This document shows positions 37,101-48,700 of a DNA stretch of 64,000 bases, piece by piece. Origin of the DNA: Oscheius dolichura. Lineage: Eukaryota > Nematoda > Chromadorea > Rhabditida > Rhabditidae. The notes beneath the pieces are model-generated. The model made no database searches. It was not told where the DNA came from and worked only from the letters and a program-made list of their open reading frames with translations. The first letter of the stretch is position 1. Every line of letters starts with the position of its first letter. The position numbers were made by a program, and so were the translations under genes. The stretch lies in the NCBI GenBank assembly GCA_932521035.1, contig OW051497.1, positions 11,098,001-11,162,000 on the forward strand. Direction: 5' to 3'.

Positions 37101-40100
37101 ACTGTTTCTCGCTGTTGTTGCGAGTCACATGAACCACGAACTCTCTTCTGACAATAATAAGCAAAAAAGCAATAGTGATATGAGCTTTGGCTCAAGTGGC
37201 ACACGTGTTGAAAAAATCAAAGGATCGGCACAGTCTCATAGGCTGGGAACAGGTCGGGCAGATGGTAATATCACTTGGCGTTTGTCTGGCGGATTTTGAC
37301 CTCCCTCCCTCCGCTGTCTAAAGAATGGGGAAACAGGTGAGAACATACACTACTATTATAAGTGTTAGACAGTCAAACACACGCAGGGCAGTAAAAAGTG
37401 TAATTTGCACAGACTATAGCTTATTTGTTTTCGCGGATATCTGTCTAGATCAACAGGAAATTCTCTCAAAAAAACGTTTTAGCACTGGTTTAAAGCATCG
37501 TCGAGCAGGAAGAAAGCGCTATTACTGTAAACCCAAACGTGACTCAAAAACGTAAAAGAACACAAACAAGTAGTTCCGAGTGATTTGTTTCGGATGTTCC
37601 ATGCATAAAAAGCTGTTTGCGTGTGTTTGTTTTCACAACAGCTGCTGCGCGGTACTAAAAGAAGATGGAGTGGAGGAGATGGAGTAGGAGGAGGTGTTGG
37701 AGACATCTGGTGAAGGAACACCGCTGCAAAACAGACAACTCTCGTCAAAGGAATTTGCCCTTTGCTGTAGATTTCTCATCTGTTTTTGGCGGTCAGCTGC
37801 GGAGTCATCCCTCCTCTGCCGAAAAAGGCACTGTTTCTATAATATGGAACACGAGAACAGTCATACCTGTTGATGTAACCACAAGAGAATGCCCTCAAAT
37901 TTTCCGGGGGTGTTCGCTGACTCAACAAACATATGGGGACAGTGATGGATTGTCATTTCCGGAGCGAACGGACCAACCAGGTAAATCCTGAGCAGCTGTC
38001 CGGCTGGTCTAATAAAAAAAGAAAGAAAGAGAGAGAGAGTCTAATCTGAAACGACTGCGCTGTAAGGGGGGTTGCTATAAGACTCCAGGGAATATAAAAA
38101 AAGACTTCGGGTGGTCCAATAATATAGAGTGATCCCTGTAAAGAACAACGAGGAATATATGATATAAGCGGGTCTTCCGGAAGATTGTAAGTTTTTATGA
38201 CTTTCCCTATGAAGTCTTAGTAGATCCCCCTGAAAACGAAAAAAGAATATTTGGTGTCTATCTTTTTTCTTCTCTTATCCGCAAATATTGCAAAGCTCTT
38301 GGTGTATATTATAAGATTTTATTACCAGCTCGTCTGGGAATTTTCGATGGAATATATTGGAGTGATTCCCACAGTTGATAGTTTGAAAATCAAACGTTCG
38401 GCAAAGAGGGGTCTGTATACAGCCGAATGAATTCAGGGGGCGAAAAAGTTGTCTCTCTTAACACAATTACTGGGCTAGCTGGATTGGAACACACAGGGCC
38501 AACCCCGGCGTGTGCAATTACGTAAAAGGATGAGATGAACAGAAGGCAGATCTGTTTCGACAATAATTGAATCATGAACGTTTTTAGCAGTCCAAAAGGG
38601 TTCGACTTAATTTGTCGCAAAGCAAATACGCGATTGCAAAAGTGCACAGCCACGGGCCGTGCCCTTCAGGATTTATGGCGGTCGACCACCATGGTAGAAG
38701 ACAAACGAGACAGACGCGGGAGAGACATTGAAATCCGTTCGTAAAAGACGTTGCCGGCAAATGAGGGAACATGAGATTTTCTTCTTTTTAAATTACTTTA
38801 AACGTCGGCGTCTCTTAAACTACGCAAACTTCACTTTTTTTGGCCTGGAATATCAAATTCTGCCGGCAGTTTGGACGCCTCCACATAAGGTTTCTATGGA
38901 CTCTTTCTGATCTTCCTGTCGTTCCTACTTTTTATTTGATTTGAATATTTTGACATCTTATCCTCAGCAAACAAAGCCAGAAATAGTACAAAGTGGTCTT
39001 GAGAAAGTCTCGACCTAATCTGAAAATGAAACGCACTTCCCTTGCTTATTATAGCCTCACATCTTCCTTCCGACTGATGCGGTCATTCATTATTCTCTCA
39101 ATAGACAGAAACACAAGACGAAGGAAATTTAATTGCTGGGAGAGAATGGCAGGGTCATTACCGTAAACCGTGACACGTCTTTAACATTTCCGCTTCCACG
39201 TTGGCGGAATTCCCAGCGGTGTTATCCACCCCCGAATTTGGGTCCTCCTCAAGTGTTGCCAACAAGATCTTCGGACATTTAAAAGGCTATTTATACGGGG
39301 CCTCCATCGCTTTGTCAGCTATTTTTACAACTTCTCCCAAGTCTTTATTGTGCCCCCAGCGATGATATGTTATGAATAGATAATTGATAAGAATCCCTTG
39401 TAAAGAAAAAGGTTAAGCTTTACTCCTAATCCGTCACTTTGCGCACCCTGACCCCTTTAAGGTTTCAAAACGACGTAGTACGCTTGATAAATTATCTTCC
39501 CTTTACACCCACTTGACGTGATCATGGATAAACACATTTATCTCATCCGCCCATTGACCCGTGTTCTCAAACATTTTCAATTTAATCGACATGGATTTCT
39601 TTCGAAGCTTTTTATAAACAAAAACGCCAGCGACATGAACCAAAAAACGCGTTAAAAACTTCTATTTGTTTGCAAATTCTCGGCCCTCAAATGTGCTATT
39701 GTGACGTGCCCTTTGAACTGCTTAGACAACTTTCCCTCCCCCATGACTTCCGGTTAATCTAGCTCTTGGTTAACTGGCGTAACATCGAGCCAGGAGACTC
39801 CTTCACTCCCTCGTAAACATCTTCTTCCCCCTTTGTGCCCTCGAGGACTTTTCTCTTATTTTGATTGAGGGTGTTATGTCGACGACCCATAGCTTATCTT
39901 CCTTGTAGGACAAGGCATCCACCCTTTCCAATTAAATTGACAAAGCGATGCCTTGCCACGTCTGAATTACAATGAGCTCGAGTTTGTGCCAAAAATTGGG
40001 CTCCACATCAATTCAGCCTAACCCCAAGCCTGTTTACTTCTCGTCAAAACTTCTGAGAGAAATGATCTTTTCCTGACAATACGGAAGGTAACCGGATTGG

Positions 40101-41508
40101 CCGTTTCCCACAATAAGCTTAGTTCCTCCCACGTAAATCGTCCCTCTGTCTTTCATTTCTCCTTCGTTTTGGATAGCCGAACGTTAGCTCTCTAGTTTGT
40201 ACACCTGGCACCCTTCCGGCTTTCAAATCTGTGTTATAACAACTCTGCACAAATTTCCACACACGTGGTTCCTTTGGTGTCGTTATCGGCTATTCATTAT
40301 CTACCAATTCATTTCTATTTTGGAGCTTGAAGGGGACCACCTTCCATATTAGTGTAAATACGCATCACGTCAAACGTTAATTGGCTATTGTCATGCACTT
40401 TGAGCCGCCTTTTTCATCTTCTCCTCTAAAATTATTAGAAACGTTCTTGTCTGCTGCGATTATTCTCTTGGGTATCAAGTTCACAGATTTACTATTCTTA
40501 GAGTGATGTCAGGTCTCTTTCTCCATACCGCCAAAAGAACTCCACATCTGGCAGAGCGGCGACCGACCAGCTGCGCAAGTAGCGCTTTTTCCCTTTCACA
40601 GTTCCCTTTTCCCTCTATGACTAGTCGGAATTTTTGATGTGTTCAGATGCTTTTGACTATTGCATGAAGCGGGGGCTGAACTCTCATAATAATCAAAACA
40701 AGCAATTTTCCCCTTTCCGCCTCTCTAATTCGGACGTTCTCATTTGTCTTTTGCTGTTATGATTCATAATCGTCGCGGACCAACCGCTAAGATAATAATG
40801 TTTCATATTTCACGCCGCCGCCTGCGCGAGGACTCAAACATTCAAACAATGACCATTAATAGTGTCGTGACAGAGATTTCTCTATCCGCCGTCCTTCTTC
40901 TATCCCATACTCTGTCATGAAAAAAACATCTCGTAAACAGCAGGAAGCTGTCAATTACCGGACTTGGGATTCAAACTGCTCAGTCATAGAAACTGCAGCA
41001 GCACCTACCCAGCGGGAAGGAAGCCGGCGTCAAGGCCACTCGGACTGCGCCACCCACCCTCAGCTCCCCTGTCTGTTTGTGTTCCTCGCGCAACCAACTC
41101 ATACATATTGTAGATCTGTCTCTAGCAACACCTCTTCATTACACAGACTACCACACCCTTTTCCATTCGTTATATTGCTCCCTGGCTATTGAATACGATC
41201 CAGGAAGAGTTCCTCATTGAGCTGGAGGGGGCTAAAAGGTTTAGTGTGTGCGGCGGATCATTTTTCCTATTGCGGAGCTCATTTGTCACCACTTGCCATC
41301 CATGCCTTCGAAGGATTCTTTATTGAATTCGATACTTTTTGTTTCTGTCAAGAATCTACACAATTAGACCATAAGAAAGTTTTCTGAGTTGTTTCTGAGT
41401 TCTCCCTCGAATATTTTGTTGTTCTCTTTCAATTTTCGACGATAGTTTCAGACTACCCTCTTCTTTTCTTTCACTATCCTTGAAATAAGCAAAACCTTCC
41501 AGAAAATA
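25113..41508. other. 16.4-kb gene-free block
   Basis: I found no exon chain, conserved motif, transposase, tRNA or rRNA here. Plus-strand composition is purine-rich up to about 38.7 kb (for example 48 of 60 purines at 28081-28140) and pyrimidine-rich after about 38.9 kb. Short GA-rich runs occur near 28085, 35405, 37065 and 38020. The block contains the 134-bp tandem duplication at 33743-34010. Its left part may be upstream regulatory DNA or a long 5' UTR intron of the Smaug-like gene; its right part lies upstream of the PP1-inhibitor gene. Confidence 0.5.
33743..34010. repeat. perfect 134-bp tandem duplication
   Basis: Two head-to-tail copies, 33743-33876 and 33877-34010, each starting ACATTAATCTTCAAAAATGC and ending CAGAACGTGGGGG. 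I see no difference between them by eye. No coding frame or transposon end is apparent. Confidence 0.95.
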
Positions 41509-42245
41509 ATGACCGACACTGAGAAGCATGCCCGTTTCGGCGAGGAGGGCTGCCCTAAGAAATTGGAACGGTCAAGAGTTCTTACAATGAAATATGGCAA
41601 ACATCAAATGGTTATGATTCGCAAGAGAATGACTGTGGAGACATGGATCGAAGAGCAGATCAACAAACTCTTCAACGGCAACGAGGACCACGTAAGTGCC
41701 GCGAACGTACTCCTATAGTGTTCCTTACCTGTTTTTTCCGACTTTCGGCTTTCTGCGAGTGCAAGCGAACTTTTTGTAAAAGATAAGATGAGTCAGAGAC
41801 GGATCCTCTTCGCCCAAAGCTTCCCCCGCAATGCCCGACCTTATAGCCGTCGCGTCTCCTCTCCCGTTGCAGATAAAGATGCAAATCTCGTGTTCTTTCC
41901 TAAACGCGATGGCCACTAGACGTCTGAGAGAAGGCCGATGAAGTTCTCTTTTTCAGAATGTGATGATCGAACTGGACACACTGCTGGAGATGCCATCGAT
42001 CAACGACAAAAGGAAATTCGTTTTTGTAAGTTGAGACTATAAGCCCAGATTTTCGCGCAGGGATTAGGGAACTATTTGAATGGTTTCGCGCGTGAAAAAA
42101 GAAGACAGGGAGCAGTGATCTGCTTTGTGGAAAACTTTCTCAAAGAGATTTTCAGGCTCAACTTCAGAGGGCTTTCTGCCCCGCATCAATGGACAAGATT
42201 ACCGTCTTCCTGGACGAGCTGATGGAACAGATCCAGACCCTCTGA
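41509..42245 (+). CDS. ppp1r14-like: PP1 inhibitor of the PPP1R14 (CPI-17/PHI-1) family
   Basis: Small phosphorylation-dependent inhibitor of protein phosphatase 1, which in vertebrates inhibits myosin phosphatase and raises contractility. Three exons (41509-41691, 41957-42025, 42156-42245) encode 113 aa. The inhibitory motif reads RVLTMKYGKHQ; Thr26 aligns with the phospho-threonine of CPI-17 (RVTVKYDRR). The four-helix domain follows: VETWIEEQINKLFNG, NVMIELDTLLEMPS, KRKFVFAQLQRAF and VFLDELMEQIQTL, then the stop. Length is short of CPI-17 (147 aa) but near the core domain. AATAAA at 42300 is the poly(A) signal. The plus strand for 2.5 kb upstream is pyrimidine-rich. The motif after Thr26 lacks the RR pair of the vertebrate protein. 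Family membership is inferred from motif order, without an alignment program. Confidence 0.82.
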
Positions 42246-45200
42246 ATGTATCATTCCTATCAAATACAATACACTTCCACTCTGTAAATAGTGATCCTAA
42301 ATAAAACATTTCAAAAGAGATCCGGTGACTCAATAGAATAGAGAAGGTAGCCTAAACAATCGTTAAATGGGAAGCAAGGACAATCGGAAACGAGACGTCC
42401 ACAGGGTTCGTAGGAGATCGGAAAAAAAGGATCTACATTGTTTTCCTATGTGTTTTCTATTACTGGACAGCGCACCACGAGATTTTCCCATAAAAGATAT
42501 ATGCATAACAACTGTATTTACAGTGAGGGATCTTTCGATTTTGGGGAGTTTCCCGTCCGCTTGAATTTCCTCTTCGACAGATTATGCTAATTTCCTCAGT
42601 ATGCGGGATGTCAACATTTTAATCGTTGACCTCTCTTCCATTATGCGTTGCCTGTTCGTCGAGGAACTGTGCGTTGCTTTTACTGTGCATTATGAATTTC
42701 ATTATTTCCGTTCTTCTCGGTCATTGCCAAAACGCGGTATTTCTTTAATTAGAAGCACATTCCTTCGACCTTCTCCCGGAAAATTACTGGCAATATACCA
42801 TTGTAATTGGCGCGGTAAGGACGAAGGTCAGATAAAGCAGCGCTTTACCGTTTTAGATAGACCAAACTACAGTTTTAAAATATTCCAGCAGGGCAAAGAC
42901 TAATCCGGTTAGCTTTCATTCTTTGTAAGGGTCGTAAAAACCCACAGGAGGTGTTTCCGTGTTTGGATCTTCCCCCAGGACGGCATCACTACTACTTCTA
43001 TTATTCTGACACTGCTGTGTCTTTCGTAATTCTCAATTTGTCTAAAATCTCACTCACGCCATAACAAAAGGACACCGCTCCGAATACCCATATTTTCTTA
43101 CCAAAACATCCTTATCTTCTAGGGGATACTTTATTTTTTCTGGATTAGCTGTTTCCTGCATCCCTCTAGGGCATTTGCTATATTTAGCTGTCAACCAAAT
43201 ACAATTCCTGACTATAAGTTGGAAAAGTTATTCTTTTCTGTGGTTTTTGAGTGAGAAGATGAGTAGCTTCTCTAATAAACGAACGACAAAACGACCACTC
43301 GTGATGCTCATTAGTGGGCCCTACTCAAATAGTTGGCTTCTTTACTTGCCACCTAGAGCAAAAAGGCAAATTCATTCTTATAAACACTTACGGTGAACTC
43401 TAAAGCACACGAGTTTTCGTCTATCAGTGACAGATGTTCTCTCTCCATACAGGGCGATCGCTGACGCCTACTTACTTTATTAGCAGACCCGACTCTCCCA
43501 AAGAAGTACGGAACCTGCCTTGCAGCCCCCCACTGGTTGTAAAGCGTAAACATTCTACATCTTTAAACTAGATGTTTTTATAACTTTCTACTGATACGTA
43601 TCACGAACACCCGATGCCCTCCTTAGTGGCAAATGTTTGAGTTTTAACTTTAAGCTTTAACGCGTGATCTGTATTTATTTTGCGCAGGTCAATTTCCAAT
43701 GGGTTACTCTCTCCCTTTCTCTCTCCTCCGTAGACCTTCTCCCTTTCGGTTCTCTGTTTTCCTAACTGTTTCAATCACAGGTTTTTGGAACTTTGGAGAT
43801 CTCTTTGGTAACTAGAGGGGAAAACAGGGGAGAGCCTGTCTGCGAAACTTACCGATACTGCCCAATATTTTGCCCATAGTTCCGTTTCATGTTTCATTTC
43901 GTCCTTTTATGGCCCAATTCTTTCGATACTTTTGTATGGGTTCGTCTTCTTTTGTATGGGTTCGTCGCTGTTTAATCATCCTTCGTCCAGTGTTCCAAAT
44001 CTCCTTTTTCCCCGCTGTCCTCCCGGATGGTGTGACGTCGCCCAACACATCATTTGTAAGGTGTTCAAAAGTTTTATCGGCATTTCCTGTCAGCCGTGCG
44101 CGGATAACATCAAGGTGAACAGGTAGTATCTGCCAACAGGGGCAATGTCATTTTGCTACACGTATCTATATGGCAGCGTTTATCCTCATCTTCTTTTCGG
44201 GGAAGTAATTATAACGGAGGGGTGGTTTTGTGTTGAACGGTTGTCCGCAATTGTACCCATGCCGTGTCCAGTTTTGCCATTGAAACTCATCATTTTGGAA
44301 GTCGCCCTTTACGGAAGTCGGCTTGCACAAAGACGCCGACGACCGGTGGAATGGCTAGATCCGTCATTTTTTCACCCCAATCACGTCCAAAACCCACTTA
44401 ATCTCGGCAACCCGTTAAAATGAAAGTGAATAATGAGTCTTCCCCGAAAAACCACTGCCACCCATCCATATCTTCTATCTGTGTCCAGAAAACTGCCCAG
44501 GCATTTGGCGAAAGCAGTTGTGGAATTACGCGACGCTCTGGGGTGGGGAAGAGCGATAGGCTGGTGACCGAGATCGCGGGTGTCGATCAGTCGTCGTGTT
44601 CCCCCTGGTTCGATCTCATCGTTTTTTGTCTCCCCTGTCTAACCTCCTTTTCTACTTTAACTGATCTTTCAACTTTGTCTCAACCCGTGAGAGAGAAAGT
44701 GAGGGATAGGAGAGGTCAATGAAAAACGTCTCGTGAGCGTAAGACCTGTGCCATCTTGCGCAAGGATTAGCCATGGAATTACAGTCCGATCGGCCACCGA
44801 ATCAACACTCCTATGCCATACTGCACATTCTCTGCTATTTTCTGAGCGTATTCTATTTTTAAAAACTGCCGTCAACAATATTTTCCAGAACCTACCGTAC
44901 AATCCAAAAATCTACCCTTTCCGTGCCTGTGCCCTTACCTAGAGGCCATAAGAACCGGCTGCCATTAAACCCAAGTATATGTTTATCCTTGGAGAGGGGG
45001 TATCCTTGACTTGTGGACCGTCTTGTTGGGCGGATCTGCCAAGGATGTCCTTGGCAATTTGCGAGGCCTTCGATTGGCCGATCTGGCACGGCTACCCCAG
45101 AAGAAGAAAGAGAACTCGTTCTGGTGTTGCTATCGACAGCGCTGATATCATCAATATTGTCATCTCACAATCCATATATTATAAGCTTCTCAAACGAAAA

Positions 45201-45501
45201 TTGACCCTATTCATCCGTTGTGCCACCTTTACTTTTTTTGAACACGGCTTTTCAATAGGACGGCTTCGTTATCGGCCTCTTTTGATAACGATGGTCCAGC
45301 ATGCAAATCCCCTTCTATTATTACAACAAACAATGGAGAGCCAGATGTGTTGTGTTCCTTTTGTTTAGATGTGAAACTTTCTGACCCCCGGGGGCAAACG
45401 GGGGATCTCCTCACGTGTTCTCCATTCTTCTCTCTCGTTTTGCAGACTTAATCTTCTATTTTCAGGAATCGGTGACCCACACATAAACAGTAGCCTTCAA
45501 T
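42246..45501 (+). other. intergenic, pyrimidine-rich, no gene supported
   Basis: Three kilobases between the PP1-inhibitor gene and the first exon of the TMEM55-like gene. The plus strand is strongly pyrimidine-rich (44 of 60 pyrimidines at 44581-44640). It includes a short tandem repeat at 43930-43967. Open frames here look like by-products of composition. Confidence 0.5.
43930..43967. repeat. 20-bp tandem repeat, two copies
   Basis: TTTTGTATGGGTTCGTCTTC followed directly by TTTTGTATGGGTTCGTC. This is a simple local duplication with no obvious role. Confidence 0.85.
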
Positions 45502-48350
45502 ATGATCGATCTTCCGGCTGACATGCGTCTTGGTGAGTTTTTCTCCCCCCGTCATTATGACCCCTCCACAAGCCGTCGGTGACCGTGCCCGTTAACGATG
45601 ACCCATAAGATGGCGGGGCCATTGCCCCTGTTCTCTTTCCCTCGCCGGCGTTTGAACACGCTGGTTAGCACAAAAAGACAGATGATAATTGCACTAGCAA
45701 CGGCAAAAGAAGAAGACATCGGGGAAGAAGAATACGCGCCCGGATACAACAAGACATAGCACTATTGTCGGCTGCTGATTCGCGCTGATCGGACACACAG
45801 CGGTTCCTGTTCTTAGTGCGCGGTGACGTCAGGTCAGGAGTCAGGATGGAGGAGCCAATTTGTTAGATCCGGTCTCTGAAATCATTTGCATACGCTTAAC
45901 CTCATTCTCTTGCAAAAGAGGTGCGTCCCAATAGTAGTGCTACAGATTTGTCGAGACTGTTATTCAAATGTTGTCATTTTCAACAATGTACGGGAAATCC
46001 CCTTAAGTAAAGATCAGTGGAGCTTAGAGCTGCGCATCTGCTGTAATTCTTTAGAAAGATATACCGCTGCCCCTGTTCCAGAAATATCTTCACGTTTCTA
46101 TTTTCTCTCTTAATTTACAGCTCCCCCCCCTCTTTAAAGATGTATACAAAGTCTAGCTGACCCCAGTGCGAATGCCCACCATTTTTAAGCTCATTACGTC
46201 TTTTGTCCAATTGATAAGGAAGTTAGCAAAGTCCATCGCTTACTAGAATCTTTCGATTTTCGAAGACCAACAACGTGTTCACGTCAGATACGGTCAGAGA
46301 CAGAAAACTGTTGGCAGTTACTGCCTCTGCTTCTATTTTACTGTTATTATTGATTAGCTGCTTGGGAGGGTTTCCCCCGTGGTCTTAGCGCTTTAATTTT
46401 CTGCAGGGGGATAATACAGTAGAAAGACAACTAAAAACCGGAAGAAGTCTTCAAAGATTAGCAAACAAGCGCGACTCTTCACACGGAAGCTGTTGGTTCA
46501 TAGGTTTATTATGTTCACTCTCGACGTCACCCTTGACTCTGAACAGCTTTCAAATAAGAACCTGTAACACTTTTGTAGTAAGAGAGAAAGCCATTTACTA
46601 ACGCCAACAATGCTTTCACCCACTCTCTCTCCTCGTAGAAAATGGGGTAATTTGTCTCTTCCCTGTCTTCTTCTGACTGGTGCCAAACGTGAGCAGACTG
46701 AATGAATCGCATCTCTCTCTCTCTCTTTGCCTTCGCAGCGCATAGATATTTCTGTCTGCTATTGCCATTTTCGGCTCCTTATCGTGTTAATGCCGGCATA
46801 GTTTACATTCTCCTCTACCTCCACTCTCACTACGAACGTTGTTTTACCCTCTTCTTCACATTGCGACAGGTTCTCCTCAGCCGTTTGGGGGCATCCTTGT
46901 CCGGACAATCGAGCAACATAAGAATAGCCAAAAAATAATAGCTGCCACTGGTTGAAAAACCATCTTCTTTGAACTTCAGTGCGAAATTCCAATCCTATCA
47001 ATTCTTCCCATTTCTTCCCATTTCTTCCCATTTTCGGCGAATTGTTGTTACACAAAAAGGCCATTTTAGGGCGAAAGCCAAAAATTCGGAGAAGTTGAAC
47101 CCATACATTTCTTTCTGTTTCTTGCAATAGTTTCTTCATCGCGTGATTTTTTCCTAATAAATAAAAGGGCGTCTTGACGTTTGGCTCCAAATTTTCCAGC
47201 TACCTAGCCCATAAACTACGTTTTTTTTTCCTTATTTCAAGCAAGTTTGCCACATAAACATCTGCCCCCATCAAGTGGCCGATTATTTAAGCGTGGTTAG
47301 ATAATCCTCACGGTTCCATTGTCATCTTCCGTAAGCTATACCACGTGAATCATAGAGTCAGAAGCACTTTGAAAGAGCCTAGAAATCGCCTACTCGAATG
47401 ATGTGTATTCTCGTTTATCAGCATGATTCACCGACTTCCAAACAGACATGTGGCTGGCGAACATAAACACAAAGCTATTGGCCATCCCTTCCTCACCGTA
47501 TTCAATATTTTCCTCTCCTTCTGTATTTCCCCATCGATAACTGACTTCTTTCAGTTGCTCCAATTGGTAAGATGACTGATTTGGACAAGTCACATATGAA
47601 CTGGCCTCCTGGTAGAGCTTTTCCCAATGAGCCGGGACGCGCCTTCCCTGCAGAGCCACTCCCTCCCTATCCAGCCGGTTTGTTTTCTCCTTTCAAAGAA
47701 GAATTAAGCTATCGTTGCAGGACCCATTCTGAGTAACGTCAAATATCCCAGAGACTGCTCTTCTCCTAAATATATCTGCCCTCATTGTGAGGAACAATTC
47801 CACGTGAGTTAAACATCCATGATCAGTGAAACGTGAACGGTCTCCTGTAAAGATCATATCAATCCCTCGTTTTGGCATTCATTCCCTGATGGTCAAACAC
47901 TTTCGCATGTAAGATTGCTAAAAATGGCCAAAGTCAACAATCACCAACTTCGACCTTGCTCTAACCCGAGCAATAAAGAATATTCAGTTTCACCGCCTAC
48001 ATGGAATGGTCCTTTGCCCTTTCTGCCACAACATTGTCTCCGTCGGCAATTATGTCAGTTTAGAGTAATCCCTGAAAATAAACAACGTTGTTTTAGAATC
48101 GTCGCAGATGCGTGAACCACTTGCTAACTGCTCTGCTGCTGCTTCTAGCCGCTGTGGCGATCCTTACCGTGTATCTGGTTCAATTTCCTCAGCAGAGTTT
48201 CCTTGTCGTATTCGGTGAGTCATTCTTCCCTAGATTAAGACAAATTATGTTGCAGTGTCCTTCCTGGGTCTGATCAGCTTGTTCTTCGCGTTGAGGGCAG
48301 TCCATCTGAGGCATAGCTTGGAGAAGGCCCAACGCGTCATTGACTATTGA
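45502..48350 (+). CDS. TMEM55/PIP4P-like zinc-ribbon, two-helix membrane protein
   Basis: Six exons (45502-45532, 47555-47677, 47721-47803, 47988-48053, 48097-48214, 48256-48350) encode 171 aa in consistent phase. The first intron is 2.0 kb; the others are 41-184 nt. The N-terminus is Pro-rich with a PPY motif (EPLPPYPAG). A zinc ribbon follows: ICPHCEEQFHFHRLHGMVLC then PFCHNIVSVG. A basic NRRRC leads into two hydrophobic helices (HLLTALLLLLAAVAILTVYL and FLVVFVSFLGLISLFFA) and the tail VHLRHSLEKAQRVIDY. This order matches the C-terminal part of TMEM55/PIP4P lysosomal proteins (CPHCRKVSSIGRR then two helices). The CX5R active-site region of those proteins is missing, so phosphatase activity is not expected. 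A LITAF-like protein is the alternative. The first exon assignment depends on phase fit across a long intron. Confidence 0.6.
45555..45719 (-). CDS. possible 54-aa single-helix micro-ORF antisense in an intron
   Basis: ATG-started minus-strand ORF inside the first intron of the TMEM55-like gene. It reads MSSSFAVASAIIICLFVLTS then a basic stretch FKRRRGKENRG, like a small tail- or signal-anchored membrane peptide. There is no homology support and chance is quite possible. Confidence 0.15.
   Translation of the reverse strand: MSSSFAVASAIIICLFVLTSVFKRRRGKENRGNGPAILWVIVNGHGHRRLVEGS
47001..47033. repeat. 10-bp tandem repeat, three copies
   Basis: Three units of TTCTTCCCAT in the first intron of the TMEM55-like gene, immediately adjacent to one another. 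A simple pyrimidine-rich repeat. Confidence 0.85.
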
Positions 48351-48700
48351 TGATCTCATGTACAAATAAGCCGCCATACTTCACTAAGATGTTTAATTAT
48401 GCTAAAGAACAACGTGTTTCTTCTTAACCGGTTGTCATATGCTGCTGTTGTAAATTCAGAGAACACTAACCAATACAGATTTATACTTTTTGTGATGCTG
48501 TTCTGTGGTCTTGGGAATTATTGAGTACGTCTCTAATCGGATAGATAATACCCATTGTTAACCATTTCCCTTCAGGCTTTACTTGAATGCGTGGCGACGT
48601 TTTTACTGATAGTCTTATCAACCTGCAGCAAAGACCCCGGAAGAAATAGAAACAAGTGAATAATAATAGAGCTTTTGGTTTATTATTTATATGTATATAT
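48351..48700. other. short convergent intergenic region
   Basis: Holds the 3' ends of the TMEM55-like gene (plus) and the aspartic protease gene (minus). AT-rich near 48660-48700; no other feature seen. Confidence 0.5.

Noticed and set aside
44979..45368. Plus-strand ORF of 129 codons
   Set aside because: Pyrimidine-rich spacer; no conserved motif, and no acceptor/donor chain to neighbouring frames.
46759..47190. Minus-strand ORF of 143 codons
   Set aside because: Partly generated by the TTCTTCCCAT tandem repeat and lies in the first intron of the TMEM55-like gene; no motif.
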